In this document: piece by piece, positions 18,397-26,255 of the stretch
Numbering within the stretch: the stretch's first letter is position 1
Layout: each line of letters begins with the position of its first letter
From: Sphaerisporangium rubeum
GTDB taxonomy: Bacteria; Actinomycetota; Actinomycetes; Streptosporangiales; Streptosporangiaceae
Length of the DNA stretch: 64,000 nt
Direction: 5' to 3'
Assembly: GCF_014207705.1 (NCBI RefSeq)
Contig: NZ_JACHIU010000001.1
Coordinates: forward strand, 4,146,501-4,210,500
Program-made: the position numbers and the translations under genes
The notes under the pieces: generated by a model
The model's input: only the letters and a program-made list of their open reading frames with translations
Told to the model about the DNA's origin: nothing
The model's database searches: none

Positions 18397-19428
18397 GTGA
18401 ACAAAATTTCGGAACATGCCTCCGACGAGGCCGATCTCCGCTCGGCGCGCGAGGGGGACGGCGCGGCGTTCACCCGGCTGGTGGAGCCGCTGCGCGGGGA
18501 GCTGCACGCGCACTGCTACCGCATGCTGGGGTCGGTCCACGACGCCGACGACGCGCTGCAGGACGCGATGGTGCGGGCCTGGCGGGGGCTCGCGGGGTTC
18601 GAGGGACGCGGGTCGGTGCGGTCGTGGCTGTACACGGTGGCCACCCGCACGTGCCTGGACCTCGTCCGCACCCGCGGCGCGCGTGCGCTCCCGGTCGACC
18701 TCGGTCCCGCCAGTGACCGCGCCGTGCTCGCGGACGTGCCGCTGACCGAGGTCGCGTGGCTCGGGCCCTATCCGGCGGCGGGACTGCCGGAGGAGACGGC
18801 GGGGCCGCACGCGCGCTACGAGCAGCGGGAGGCCGTCGAGCTGGCGTTCGTGGCGGCGCTCCAGCACCTGCCGGGGAACCAGCGCGCGGCGCTGCTGCTG
18901 TTCGAGGTGCTCGGTTTCTCCGCGGCCGAGATCGCCGCGATGATGGGCACCACGGTCGCGTCGGTGAACAGCGCGCTGCAACGGGCCCGGTCGGCCGCCG
19001 CCGAGCGGATCCCGTCCCTCAGCCAGCAGCGCACGCTGCGCACACTGGGTGACACCCGGCTGCGTGAGATCGTCGCCGGTTTCTCGTCCGCGCTGGAGCG
19101 TGGCGACGCCGGGGCCCTGGTCGCTCTGCTGACCGAGGACGTGACCTGGTCCATGCCGCCGCTCCCCCACTGGTACCAGGGCCGGGGCCCGGCGATGGAG
19201 TTCGCCGTGAAGGTCCCGCTGACGACCTGTGGCGACTGGCGCCACATCCCCGTCGACGCCAACGGTCAGGCCGCGGTCGCGTGCTACCTGCGCGACGACG
19301 ACGCCGGAGTGCATCACGCCTGGTCGGTCAGCGTCCTCACCCTGCGTGGCGACCGCGTCGCCGCGATCACGTCTTTTGTCGGGGCCGATCACTTCCCCGC
19401 CTTCGGCCTGCCGGCCTTCCTCACCTGA
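18397..19428 (+). CDS. ECF-type RNA polymerase sigma factor with C-terminal SnoaL-like domain
   Basis: The protein has 343 residues. Sigma region 2 (residues 25-90; LHAHCYRMLGSVHDADDALQDAMVRAWRGL) and region 4 (140-205; LPGNQRAALLLFEVLGFSAAEIA) are followed by a SnoaL/NTF2-like domain of about 120 residues. Sigma factors of this layout are usually not controlled by a classical anti-sigma factor; the C-terminal domain itself tunes activity. GTG at 18397 is chosen as the first start after the divergent intergenic gap, and VNKISEHASDEADL fits family N-termini. No anti-sigma gene is adjacent. It sits between two potassium-transport operons and might control them (positional inference only). Confidence 0.88.
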   Translation: MNKISEHASDEADLRSAREGDGAAFTRLVEPLRGELHAHCYRMLGSVHDADDALQDAMVRAWRGLAGFEGRGSVRSWLYTVATRTCLDLVRTRGARALPVDLGPASDRAVLADVPLTEVAWLGPYPAAGLPEETAGPHARYEQREAVELAFVAALQHLPGNQRAALLLFEVLGFSAAEIAAMMGTTVASVNSALQRARSAAAERIPSLSQQRTLRTLGDTRLREIVAGFSSALERGDAGALVALLTEDVTWSMPPLPHWYQGRGPAMEFAVKVPLTTCGDWRHIPVDANGQAAVACYLRDDDAGVHHAWSVSVLTLRGDRVAAITSFVGADHFPAFGLPAFLT

Positions 19429-19614
19429 CCTTCGCCGCGTCATGACTTGTCGCGATAAGTCCGCCTGGTGGGAAGGTCCGGTGTCTGTGCACGCGGGCCA
19501 CCTCCGGTCGTCTACGGTCGTAGGCGTGCTCGCCTCCGGCATCGCCGTCCACCGGCCCGCCGCCGTACCACCGCGCCGTCCCCGCGGCGCGTCCTCGTCC
19601 CTGCGGGAGGCGGG

Positions 19615-20967
19615 GTGAGCCGGGGCGGGTCGATCCTGCTTGACCGGTTCCACCACCCCGCGCAGGTCGTCGTCATGGGGTTCGGGTTCGCCATCGCGGT
19701 CGGCACGCTGCTGTTGCGGCTGCCGCTGGCCACCACCACCGGCGAGTCCGCGCACTGGCTGACCGCGCTCTTCACGGCGACGTCGGCCGTGTGCGTCACC
19801 GGGCTCGCGGTGGTGGACACCTCCACCCACTGGTCGGTGTTCGGCGAGGCCATGATCGCGCTGCTGATGCAGGTCGGCGGGCTCGGGGTGATGACGCTCG
19901 GCACGGTGTTCACCCTGCTGGTGTCCAAGCGGCTCGGCGTGCGGGCCAGGATGCTCGCGCAGATGGAGACCAAGACGCTGAGTCTCGCCGACATCCGGCG
20001 CATCGTGGCCCGGGTCGTGATGTTCAGCCTCGCCTGCGAGGCGGTCGCCGCGACCGTCCTGACCGTCCGGTTCCTCACCGGGTACGGCGAGCCGTTCGGC
20101 CGTGCGGCCTACTACGGCGTCTTCCACGCGGTGTCGGCGTTCAACAACGGGGGATTCGCGCTGTGGGACGACAGCCTCATGCGCTTCGTCTCCGACCCCT
20201 GGATCTGCCTCACCATCGCCGTCACCGTCGTCGTCGGCGGCCTCGGCTTCCCCGTGGTGTTCGAGCTGATGCGCTCGTGGCGGCGTCCGGGCCGCTGGAG
20301 CATCCTGACGCGCATCACGGTCGCCACCACCGCGGGGCTGCTGCTGTCCGGCACCGTGGTGTTCCTCGTCACCGAGTGGTCCAACCCCGGCACCTTCGGG
20401 CCGCTGGACACCGCAGGCAAGTGGCTCGCGGCGTTCTTCACCGCGGTGATGCCGCGCAGCGGCGGGTTCAACGTGGTGGACATCTCGCAGATGTACCCGT
20501 CGAGCTGGCTCGTCACCGACCTGCTGATGTTCATCGGCGGGGGAAGCGCCGGCACTGCCGGCGGCATCAAGGTCACGACGTTCGGGCTGTTCGCCTTCAT
20601 CGTATGGGCCGAGCTGCGCGGCGAGCCGCGGGTCAACATCGGCCACCGGAGCCTGCCGGAGGCCGCGCAACGCCAGGTGGTGGCGATCATGGCGCTCGGC
20701 ACCGGTATCGTGGCCGTCGCCACATACGTCCTGCTCGTCATCACGCCGTACACCCTGGACAAGGTGCTGTTCGAGGTCATCTCGGCCTTCGCCACCGTCG
20801 GCGTCTCGACCGGCATCACCACCGGGCTCGGCAGCCCCGAGCAGGTGGTGCTGGTCGTCCTGATGTTCATCGGCCGCCTCGGCCCCCTCACCCTCGGCTC
20901 CGCCTTGGCGCTCAAGGAGCGGAGCCGCCGTTACCAGCTACCCGAGGAGCGAGTGATCGTTGGCTGA
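19615..20967 (+). CDS. TrkH/KtrB-family potassium uptake channel subunit
   Basis: The protein has 450 residues. GTG at 19615 has GGGAGG four bases upstream; the upstream in-frame stretch from 19468 looks non-coding. Four pore-loop repeats are visible (TATSAVCVTGLAVVDT, AFNNGGFALWDD, MPRSGGFNVVD, AFATVGVSTGI), as in the Trk/Ktr/HKT superfamily. The pore forms the membrane part of a potassium importer that needs a cytosolic RCK ring. That ring subunit is encoded directly downstream with an 8-bp overlap. The region 19429-19614 holds no gene I can support and no recognisable riboswitch. Confidence 0.92.
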   Translation: MSRGGSILLDRFHHPAQVVVMGFGFAIAVGTLLLRLPLATTTGESAHWLTALFTATSAVCVTGLAVVDTSTHWSVFGEAMIALLMQVGGLGVMTLGTVFTLLVSKRLGVRARMLAQMETKTLSLADIRRIVARVVMFSLACEAVAATVLTVRFLTGYGEPFGRAAYYGVFHAVSAFNNGGFALWDDSLMRFVSDPWICLTIAVTVVVGGLGFPVVFELMRSWRRPGRWSILTRITVATTAGLLLSGTVVFLVTEWSNPGTFGPLDTAGKWLAAFFTAVMPRSGGFNVVDISQMYPSSWLVTDLLMFIGGGSAGTAGGIKVTTFGLFAFIVWAELRGEPRVNIGHRSLPEAAQRQVVAIMALGTGIVAVATYVLLVITPYTLDKVLFEVISAFATVGVSTGITTGLGSPEQVVLVVLMFIGRLGPLTLGSALALKERSRRYQLPEERVIVG

Positions 20968-21619
20968 CAGATCGAAGGACCCCGTGGTGGTCATCGGCCT
21001 CGGCCGCTTCGGCACCGCTCTGGCCCTGGAGCTGACCCGCCGCGGCAACGAGGTGCTGGCCATCGACCACCGCGCCAAGGTCACCCAGCACCTGGCCGGC
21101 CAGATCACCCAGATCGCCACCGCCGACGCCACCGACATGGAGGCCCTCCAGCAACTCGGCGTCCCCGACTTCACCCGCGCCGTGGTCGGCATCGGCGGCG
21201 ACCTGGAGGCCAGCATCCTGACGGCGTCGCTGCTGGTCGAACTGGAGATCGACTCCATCTGGGCCAAGGCCATCAGCCGCCAGCACGGCCGCATCCTGGA
21301 CCGCCTCGGCGTCCATCACGTCGTCTTCCCCGAACACGACATGGGTGAGCGGGTGGCCCACCTGGTCAGCGGCCGCATGCTCGACTACATGCAGGTCGAC
21401 GACGACTTCGCGCTCGTCAAGACCCGGCCCCCGAAGGACTACGTCGGCATCCCCCTCGGCCGGTCCAACCTGCGGCGCAAGTACGGCGTCACCATCGTCG
21501 CCGTCAAGACCAGGGACGAGGGCTTCACCTACGCCGACTCCGAGACCGTCCTCACCTACGACGACACCATCCTCGTCTCCGGCCGCGCCGAACAGGTGGA
21601 GCGCTTCTCGGAGCTGTGA
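20960..21619 (+). CDS. KtrA/TrkA-family RCK regulatory subunit of the potassium channel
   Basis: The protein has 219 residues. A Rossmann RCK_N domain starts with VVVIGLGRFGTALALEL and has an acidic residue at the end of strand 2 (IDHRAK). An RCK_C domain follows from about residue 145 (DYVGIPLGRSNLRRKYGVTIVAV). It gates the TrkH-like pore in response to nucleotides (ATP/ADP or NAD in relatives), and c-di-AMP can bind the RCK_C domain in some families. TTG at 20960 overlaps the channel gene. Its 3' end overlaps the convergent small membrane-protein gene by 68 bp. Confidence 0.92.
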   Translation: MADRSKDPVVVIGLGRFGTALALELTRRGNEVLAIDHRAKVTQHLAGQITQIATADATDMEALQQLGVPDFTRAVVGIGGDLEASILTASLLVELEIDSIWAKAISRQHGRILDRLGVHHVVFPEHDMGERVAHLVSGRMLDYMQVDDDFALVKTRPPKDYVGIPLGRSNLRRKYGVTIVAVKTRDEGFTYADSETVLTYDDTILVSGRAEQVERFSEL

Positions 21620-21902
21620 CGGCCCGGCCGCGCCTCACGACGACGCGCAGGCCGTGGAAGAGCCCGGTGTACAGCGGCAGCAGCACGACGTCGTGCAGGA
21701 CGGCCGCGCCGAGGAACCACAGCAGGAACCCGGCGAGAATGCCGGCGGCGGCCACGCGGCTGAGGACGTAGGCGGCCACCGCGAAGCAGACGGCCATCAC
21801 GAACGCGTGCCCCGGCCCCGCGCCGTACCGGCTGACGTTCCCGTGACCACTGTCCATGTGACCGGCGTCCACGTGACCGCCGCTCATGTGACCGCCGCTC
21901 AT
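21552..21902 (-). CDS. Small His-rich membrane protein coupled to the molybdoenzyme gene
   Basis: The product has 116 residues. ATG at 21902 overlaps the stop of the molybdopterin oxidoreductase (ATGA). The N-terminus is a run of short Gly/His repeats (GGHMSGGHVDAGHMDSGHG), and its DNA is a 15-bp repeat. One or two hydrophobic helices follow (residues 33-85, with LWFLGAAVLHDVVLLPLYTGLFHG), then a basic tail. The His-rich segment could bind metal, and His in the helices could serve heme or quinone chemistry; both are guesses. I do not recognise a named family. The 3' end runs antisense into the KtrA gene. Confidence 0.6.
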   Translation of the reverse strand: MSGGHMSGGHVDAGHMDSGHGNVSRYGAGPGHAFVMAVCFAVAAYVLSRVAAAGILAGFLLWFLGAAVLHDVVLLPLYTGLFHGLRVVVRRGRAVTAPRSAPPVRRGRRRGWCRRR

Positions 21903-23269
21903 GTGAACCGCCGGAACTCGAGCCGGCGCACCCACTTGGTGTTGTGGACGCCGGGAGCGCCGGGGACGATGATCCGTGCGGGGAAGCCGTGGTCCGGCGA
22001 CAGGTCGGCGCCGTTGACCCGCAGAGCGAGCAGCGAGCGGGGGTCGGCGGCCTGGGTGGCGCTCAGCGACGCGTGGCTGAAGGCGCCGCCTTCCTGCAAG
22101 GAGGCGACGTACACGCCGGCGGCGTCCGGGGCCCCGCACAGCCGCGCGAGGTCGGCGAGGCGGACACCGGTCCACTCCTGCTCGGTCGACCAGCCCTCCA
22201 CGCAGGCGATCGGCAGCCGGTAGGTGCGCTGTGCCAGGGCCAGCAGTTCCTCACGCGACAGCCGTACCTCGTGCGTGCCGGCCAGGGCCAGGCGCCACGA
22301 CGGGCCGGTCAGCGAGGGGTCGATGCCGGCGCTCGCGGCGGTCGTGTTGACCTGGAAGCCGCCGGCTTCGGGGCCGTGGGAACGGCTGTGCGGGATGAGC
22401 AGGGCCGTACCGCGCAGCGGGCCGTCCAGGGTCTGGCCCACCGACAGGCCGAACACGGCCAGCGAGGCCCCGCCGGTGAAGGCGAGCAGCCCGCGGCGTG
22501 ACATGGCGGGCCGCGCGGGATCCCCGGCCACACCGCGATTCCCGGCCGCGCCAGGATCCCCGGCCGCGCCAGGATCCCCGGCCGCGCCAGGATTCCCGGC
22601 CGCGCCGGGGTGCGGCGGTCCGGGGTGGGGGTCACGCGGCGGGGTGCGCGGTTCCTGACGCGGGCCGCGGGTCCGGAGCGCGGCGACGACGCGGGGCCAC
22701 TTCAGCGCTACGTGCGCGACGAGCGCGGCCAGGAAGATCCACGCGCCGTACAGGTGGGCCGGGTAGAAGGAGAACGGGAAGACGTAGAGGCGCTGGATGT
22801 TGAGTATGCCGGTGAGGAACTCGAACACCGCGCCACCGACGAGCAGCAGCACACTCACCCGTTCCAGCGCGTGCGCCGGCGACCGGACCGGGGGCCAGGC
22901 GAACAGCTTGGGGATCACCGACCACAGCTTGGCCAGCAGCACAGGCACCAGCGTCAGCCCAAGGATCACATGCGTGCCCTGGGTGACGCGGTACAGCCAC
23001 ACCGGCCGGGTGGGCCAGCCGAACAGGTAGAAGCCGAGCAGCCCCCGGTCCGGGGTGAGGTCGTTCCCCGGCAGCCGGGGCTCGTAGGCGGCGTACGACA
23101 ACAGCCCCGTGACGGCCACGACCGGGATGCCGGCCAGCAGCACCAGACCGAGCACCGACGTCAGCCACGGCGTACGCAGCGGGCTGCGCCAGAACCCCGG
23201 CCGGAACGGCCCCGGCGGCCGTTCCCTCCCGAGCATCCAGGCCGGCACGCGCGTCGGCCACCGGACCAT
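21899..23269 (-). CDS. Membrane cytochrome-b-like domain fused to a sulfite-oxidase/YedY-type molybdopterin oxidoreductase
   Basis: The protein has 456 residues. Residues 30-200 form about four helices with His residues, resembling a cytochrome b561 or formate-dehydrogenase gamma-type heme membrane domain. A Gly/Ala/Pro repeat linker (about 210-250) follows, then a second hydrophobic segment preceded by twin arginines (SRRGLLAFTGG, a Tat-like motif). After that comes a molybdopterin domain with the Mo-ligand Cys in LPIACVEGWSTEQEW and a C-terminal HNTKWVRRLEF segment. It probably passes electrons between the membrane pool and an extracytoplasmic oxide or sulfoxide substrate. ATG at 23269 (or GTG 23272) overlaps the stop of the DUF2064 gene, so it is the third gene of a coupled operon. 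Confidence 0.85.
   Translation of the reverse strand: MVRWPTRVPAWMLGRERPPGPFRPGFWRSPLRTPWLTSVLGLVLLAGIPVVAVTGLLSYAAYEPRLPGNDLTPDRGLLGFYLFGWPTRPVWLYRVTQGTHVILGLTLVPVLLAKLWSVIPKLFAWPPVRSPAHALERVSVLLLVGGAVFEFLTGILNIQRLYVFPFSFYPAHLYGAWIFLAALVAHVALKWPRVVAALRTRGPRQEPRTPPRDPHPGPPHPGAAGNPGAAGDPGAAGDPGAAGNRGVAGDPARPAMSRRGLLAFTGGASLAVFGLSVGQTLDGPLRGTALLIPHSRSHGPEAGGFQVNTTAASAGIDPSLTGPSWRLALAGTHEVRLSREELLALAQRTYRLPIACVEGWSTEQEWTGVRLADLARLCGAPDAAGVYVASLQEGGAFSHASLSATQAADPRSLLALRVNGADLSPDHGFPARIIVPGAPGVHNTKWVRRLEFRRFT
22507..22612. repeat. 18-bp tandem repeat in the oxidoreductase linker
   Basis: About five copies of an 18-bp unit (best copies 22543-22560, 22561-22578 and 22579-22596; unit CGGCCGCGCCAGGATCCC) encode a Gly-Ala-Ala-Gly-Asp/Asn-Pro hexapeptide between the membrane and molybdopterin domains. 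Copy number is likely to vary between strains. Confidence 0.85.
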
Positions 23270-24033
23270 CACGAGCCGTTCGCCGGCCCAGCGGCCCGCG
23301 AGGCGCCGCCGACAACCTGCCAGGCGCCGTCCACGATCCGTGGCACACCATCCACGACCCGTGGTACATCGCCGACGCTCCGCGACGCGCCGTCCACGAC
23401 CCGCGACGCGCCGCCGACGGCTCGTAGCGCGGCGGCGAACCGTGTTCCCGGTGCCAGCGCGGCGACCCGCGCCGCGTCGGCCGCGGTGTCGACATCGCGC
23501 AGCTCCGGCATGGCCGCCACGCTCAGGCCGGCCTGCCGCAGCCGCCGGAGCTGCGCCGCGCCGGTCTCCGGGACCGACATCGGCACGCCGAGCAGGAGCG
23601 CGGGGTCGGGACGGCGCAGGCCGAGGAGCCACCAGCCGCCGTCCGCCGCCGGCCCGAACACCGCGTCGTACCGGCCGAGCGCGGCGCAGGCCACGCGCAG
23701 CAGCGCGGGGGTGACCTGCGGGGTGTCCATGCCGATGAGCACGACAGGACCGGGACGCCGTTCGTGCGCGTCGGTGAACGCGGCGGCGATCCGCTGGTCC
23801 AGCCCGTCCCCGCGTTGCGCGATCACGTCGAAACCGTCCGGCAGCCACGGCCCCGGCACGCCGCGCAGGGCCAGCACCCGGTGCCGGGGCCCCGCGTCCG
23901 CCACGGTGCGCAGCGTGTCCTCCAGCGCGGCGGCGGCCAGACCGGCCGCCTGCTCGGGGGTGAACGGCGGACACAGCCGGGTCTTGACCCGGCCCGGCAC
24001 GGGTTCCTTGGCGATGACCACGATCTGCGTCAC
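23269..24033 (-). CDS. DUF2064 (TIGR04282) glycosyltransferase-A-like protein
   Basis: The protein has 254 residues. GTG at 24033 is preceded by GGGAG at correct spacing and yields MTQIVVIAKEPVPGRVKTRLCP, the standard start of this family. The core has nucleotidyl/glycosyltransferase-A features (VVLIGMDTPQVTPALL; YDAVFGPAADGGWWLLGL). The family has no settled activity; it usually sits next to a GT2 gene, as here. The C-terminal 50 residues are six degenerate seven-residue repeats (VVDGASR, VVDGVPR and variants) not needed for the fold. It lies between a GT2 gene and the molybdoenzyme gene in one operon. Confidence 0.85.
   Translation of the reverse strand: MTQIVVIAKEPVPGRVKTRLCPPFTPEQAAGLAAAALEDTLRTVADAGPRHRVLALRGVPGPWLPDGFDVIAQRGDGLDQRIAAAFTDAHERRPGPVVLIGMDTPQVTPALLRVACAALGRYDAVFGPAADGGWWLLGLRRPDPALLLGVPMSVPETGAAQLRRLRQAGLSVAAMPELRDVDTAADAARVAALAPGTRFAAALRAVGGASRVVDGASRSVGDVPRVVDGVPRIVDGAWQVVGGASRAAGPANGS
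23296..23421. repeat. 21-bp degenerate tandem repeat encoding the DUF2064 protein tail
   Basis: Six consecutive 21-bp units encode seven-residue repeats of the form (V/I)V(D/G)G(A/V)(S/P)R. They occupy the last 42 codons before a short AAGPANGS end. Confidence 0.75.
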
Positions 24034-24122
24034 GCCGTCTCCCCGATGACGTACCGCCTGGCGCGTCACACCGTCCCCGGTTCCCCCCGCCACGTGCCGC
24101 GTCACGCCGTCTCCCGGATGAC
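24027..24122. repeat. Duplicated start region between GT2 and DUF2064 genes
   Basis: Bases 24027-24050 and 24099-24122 match at 23 of 24 positions (72-bp period), with a partial middle copy at 24063. One copy spans the Shine-Dalgarno/GTG start of the DUF2064 gene and the other spans the stop of the GT2 gene. The 68-bp gap between these genes seems to have grown by duplication of the start region. Confidence 0.65.
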
Positions 24123-24758
24123 GCGCCGCATGTCGGCGATCGCACGTGCGGTGCCGCGCACCGTGCCGGTGACCTTGGACCGGCCGGCCCGTGCCAGGTA
24201 GTCCACGTCGGTCTCGATGATCGCCCAGCCGGCCGCCGACGCGCGCAGCACCATCTCCAGGGGGTAGCCGAACCTGCGGTCCCGCAACCCGAGCGCGAGC
24301 AGGCCGGTCCGTGTGGCGGCCCGCATCGGCCCGAGGTCGCGCAGCGGCACCCCGGTGCGTCCGCGCAGCATGCGCGCGAGCGCGGCGTTGGCGAGCCGCG
24401 CGTGCGGCGGCCACGCGCCGCGTTCGGCGGGGACGCGCCGTCCGAGCACCAGGCCGGCCCGGCCCTCGCGCACGGGGTCCGCGACCCGGGGAAGCTGCCG
24501 GGGGTCGAGGGTGGCGTCGGCGTCCATGAAGCAGACGATGTCGCCGCGTGCCGCCGTCAGCCCGGCGTGGCAGGCGGCCCCGAACCCGCGCCGTGGCTCG
24601 GTCACCACGGTCGCGCCGAGACGCGCGGCGATCGCGGCCGACCCGTCGGTGGAGCCGTTGTCGACCACGATGGGCCGGTATCCCTCCGGCATCCGCTCCA
24701 GCACCCGGGTGAGCGCCGCCGCCTCGTTCAGGCAGGGCAGCACGACATCGATGTCCAT
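24102..24758 (-). CDS. Family 2 glycosyltransferase
   Basis: The protein has 218 residues. ATG at 24758 gives the canonical start MDIDVVLPCLNEAAAL. GT-A features are VDNGSTDGSA and CFMDADATLDP (the metal-binding DxD region), with GRRVPAERGAWPP later. Short enzymes of this type resemble dolichol- or polyprenyl-phosphate-sugar transferases. It heads the operon GT2-DUF2064-molybdoenzyme-small membrane protein and diverges from a polytopic membrane-protein gene with about 106 bp between. Donor and acceptor are unknown. A lipid-linked sugar used by the neighbouring membrane protein would fit (inference). Confidence 0.86.
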   Translation of the reverse strand: MDIDVVLPCLNEAAALTRVLERMPEGYRPIVVDNGSTDGSAAIAARLGATVVTEPRRGFGAACHAGLTAARGDIVCFMDADATLDPRQLPRVADPVREGRAGLVLGRRVPAERGAWPPHARLANAALARMLRGRTGVPLRDLGPMRAATRTGLLALGLRDRRFGYPLEMVLRASAAGWAIIETDVDYLARAGRSKVTGTVRGTARAIADMRRVIRETA

Positions 24759-24864
24759 GGGCCCAACGTTACGATCAAGACGGCCGTCCAACTCTTACGA
24801 AGCGATGACGTCCCGGCCGGGTATGCGCAGTTCAGGCCTATCGTTGGACCGTGACGGGACGATC

Positions 24865-26226
24865 ATGACGGCGGACGCCGAGGGCCGGGGTGCGCTGCGG
24901 GCCTGGGTGGGCCTGGTGGCCGGAGCGTTCGCGGTGGGAGCGGTCCTGCACGGCGCGGGGGTGCTCGCCATCGACCATCTGCCGCCGCTGCACGGCCATT
25001 TCCGGTTCCTCACGTTCGCGCTGCTGCCTGCCGCCGCCTTCGCGGCGGTCGCCGTCCCGGTGCTGCCTCGGCTGACGGCACGGGCCGGCTTCGGTGTGGC
25101 GTGCCTGGCCGCGTACGGCTGCGCGCTGGCGTGGACGGTGCTGCTGGCGGCGCCGTCCGACGGGCCGGCGGCGCCGTTCACGCATCCGCAGGAGTACCTG
25201 GCGGTGCTGCCGCAGGTGGGTCACGACCCCCTGGGGTGGCTGGCCACGTTCACCGAGCGGCTGCCGTCGTACCCCACGCATGTGCGCGGCCATCCGCCGC
25301 TGCCGGTGCTCGTGGTGTGGGCCCTCGCGGGGGCGGGGCTCACCGGGCCGCTGCCGGCGGCGCTGCTGGTGATCGCGGTCGGCTGCTCGGCGACGGTGGC
25401 GATCGGCCTGACGGTGCGGCGGGTCGCCGGCGAGGCGGCCGCGCGGCGCGCGCTTCCGTTCCTCGCGCTGGCTCCGGCGTCGGTGTGGATCGCCACGAGC
25501 ATGGACGCGTTCTTCGCGGGGGCCGGCGCGTGGGGGGTCGCGTTGCTGGTGACGGGACGGCGGCCGGTGACCAGGGTGGTGTCCTGCGGCGGCGCCGGGG
25601 TGCTGCTCGGCGCGCTGCCGTACCTGAGCTACGGCCTCGTGCCCTACCTGCTGATCCCCGTCGTGGTGGCGGTGGCCGTCCGGCCGCCGCTCCCGGCGGT
25701 GTGCGCGGCCCTCGGCGGCGCGGCGGCGGTGACGGCCGCGTTCGCCGCCGGCGGCTTCTGGTGGCCGGCCGGTGTGGCGGCCACCCACGCGCAGTGGACC
25801 GCCGACCCCGGGGCCGCACGTCCGTACCTGTACTTCCTGGTGGCGAACCTCGCGGTCCTCGCGCTGCTCACCGGCCCCGCCACCGCCGTCGGCCTCGCGC
25901 GGTCCTGGCGCCGCCTGGTCACCGGACCGGTCACGGCCGCAGGCACGGCCCGCGCCTGGCGCCGTCTGGTCACCGGACCGGTCGCGGCCCTCGTACGGGC
26001 CTGGCACCGTCTGCTTCCCGGCGGCACGGTCGTGGTGGCGGCGGCGCTGGTCGCGGTGCTGGCCCTCGACGTGAGCGGGGTGACGCGCGGCGAGGTGGAG
26101 CGGATCTGGGTGCCGTACGCCTTGTGGGTGACGGTGGCCGCCGCGCTCGCGCCGTGGCGCCACGCGCTCACCGCGCAGGCGGTGACCGGACTGCTGCTGC
26201 AGGGGCTCGTGCTTTCACCCTGGTGA
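24865..26226 (+). CDS. Polytopic membrane protein, possibly GT-C-like glycosyltransferase
   Basis: The protein has 453 residues. ATG at 24865 is chosen because the upstream in-frame stretch is antisense to the GT2 gene. About 11-12 hydrophobic helices are visible. The loop HPQEYLAVLPQVGHDPLGWLATFTERLPSYPTHVRGHPPLPV and the helix SVWIATSMDAFFAGAGAW resemble extracytoplasmic loops of GT-C mannosyltransferase-like proteins. The catalytic acid cannot be named with certainty. Residues 347-385 contain a duplicated Arg/Trp-rich loop (RRLVTGPV) from a DNA repeat. Its position beside a polyprenyl-sugar-type GT2 and an epimerase suggests work on the same glycan. Confidence 0.7.
   Translation: MTADAEGRGALRAWVGLVAGAFAVGAVLHGAGVLAIDHLPPLHGHFRFLTFALLPAAAFAAVAVPVLPRLTARAGFGVACLAAYGCALAWTVLLAAPSDGPAAPFTHPQEYLAVLPQVGHDPLGWLATFTERLPSYPTHVRGHPPLPVLVVWALAGAGLTGPLPAALLVIAVGCSATVAIGLTVRRVAGEAAARRALPFLALAPASVWIATSMDAFFAGAGAWGVALLVTGRRPVTRVVSCGGAGVLLGALPYLSYGLVPYLLIPVVVAVAVRPPLPAVCAALGGAAAVTAAFAAGGFWWPAGVAATHAQWTADPGAARPYLYFLVANLAVLALLTGPATAVGLARSWRRLVTGPVTAAGTARAWRRLVTGPVAALVRAWHRLLPGGTVVVAAALVAVLALDVSGVTRGEVERIWVPYALWVTVAAALAPWRHALTAQAVTGLLLQGLVLSPW
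25904..25989. repeat. 35-bp direct repeats inside the polytopic membrane-protein gene
   Basis: Bases 25904-25938 and 25955-25989 match at 33 of 35 positions with a 51-bp period (17 codons), duplicating the loop segment WRRLVTGPV in frame. Confidence 0.8.
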
Positions 26227-26255
26227 CGCGGCGAGCCATCCAGTGACACGCCGAG

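Noticed and set aside
19429-19614. Possible c-di-AMP riboswitch or extended N-terminus before the TrkH-like gene
   Set aside because: None of the conserved ydaO blocks is present. The in-frame codons before GTG 19615 are Arg/Pro-rich and precede a well-placed GGGAGG, so they look non-coding.
22507-22612. Short regular repeats that could be taken for a small CRISPR array
   Set aside because: The 18-bp unit is in frame, has no unique spacers, and encodes a hexapeptide linker; no cas genes are present.
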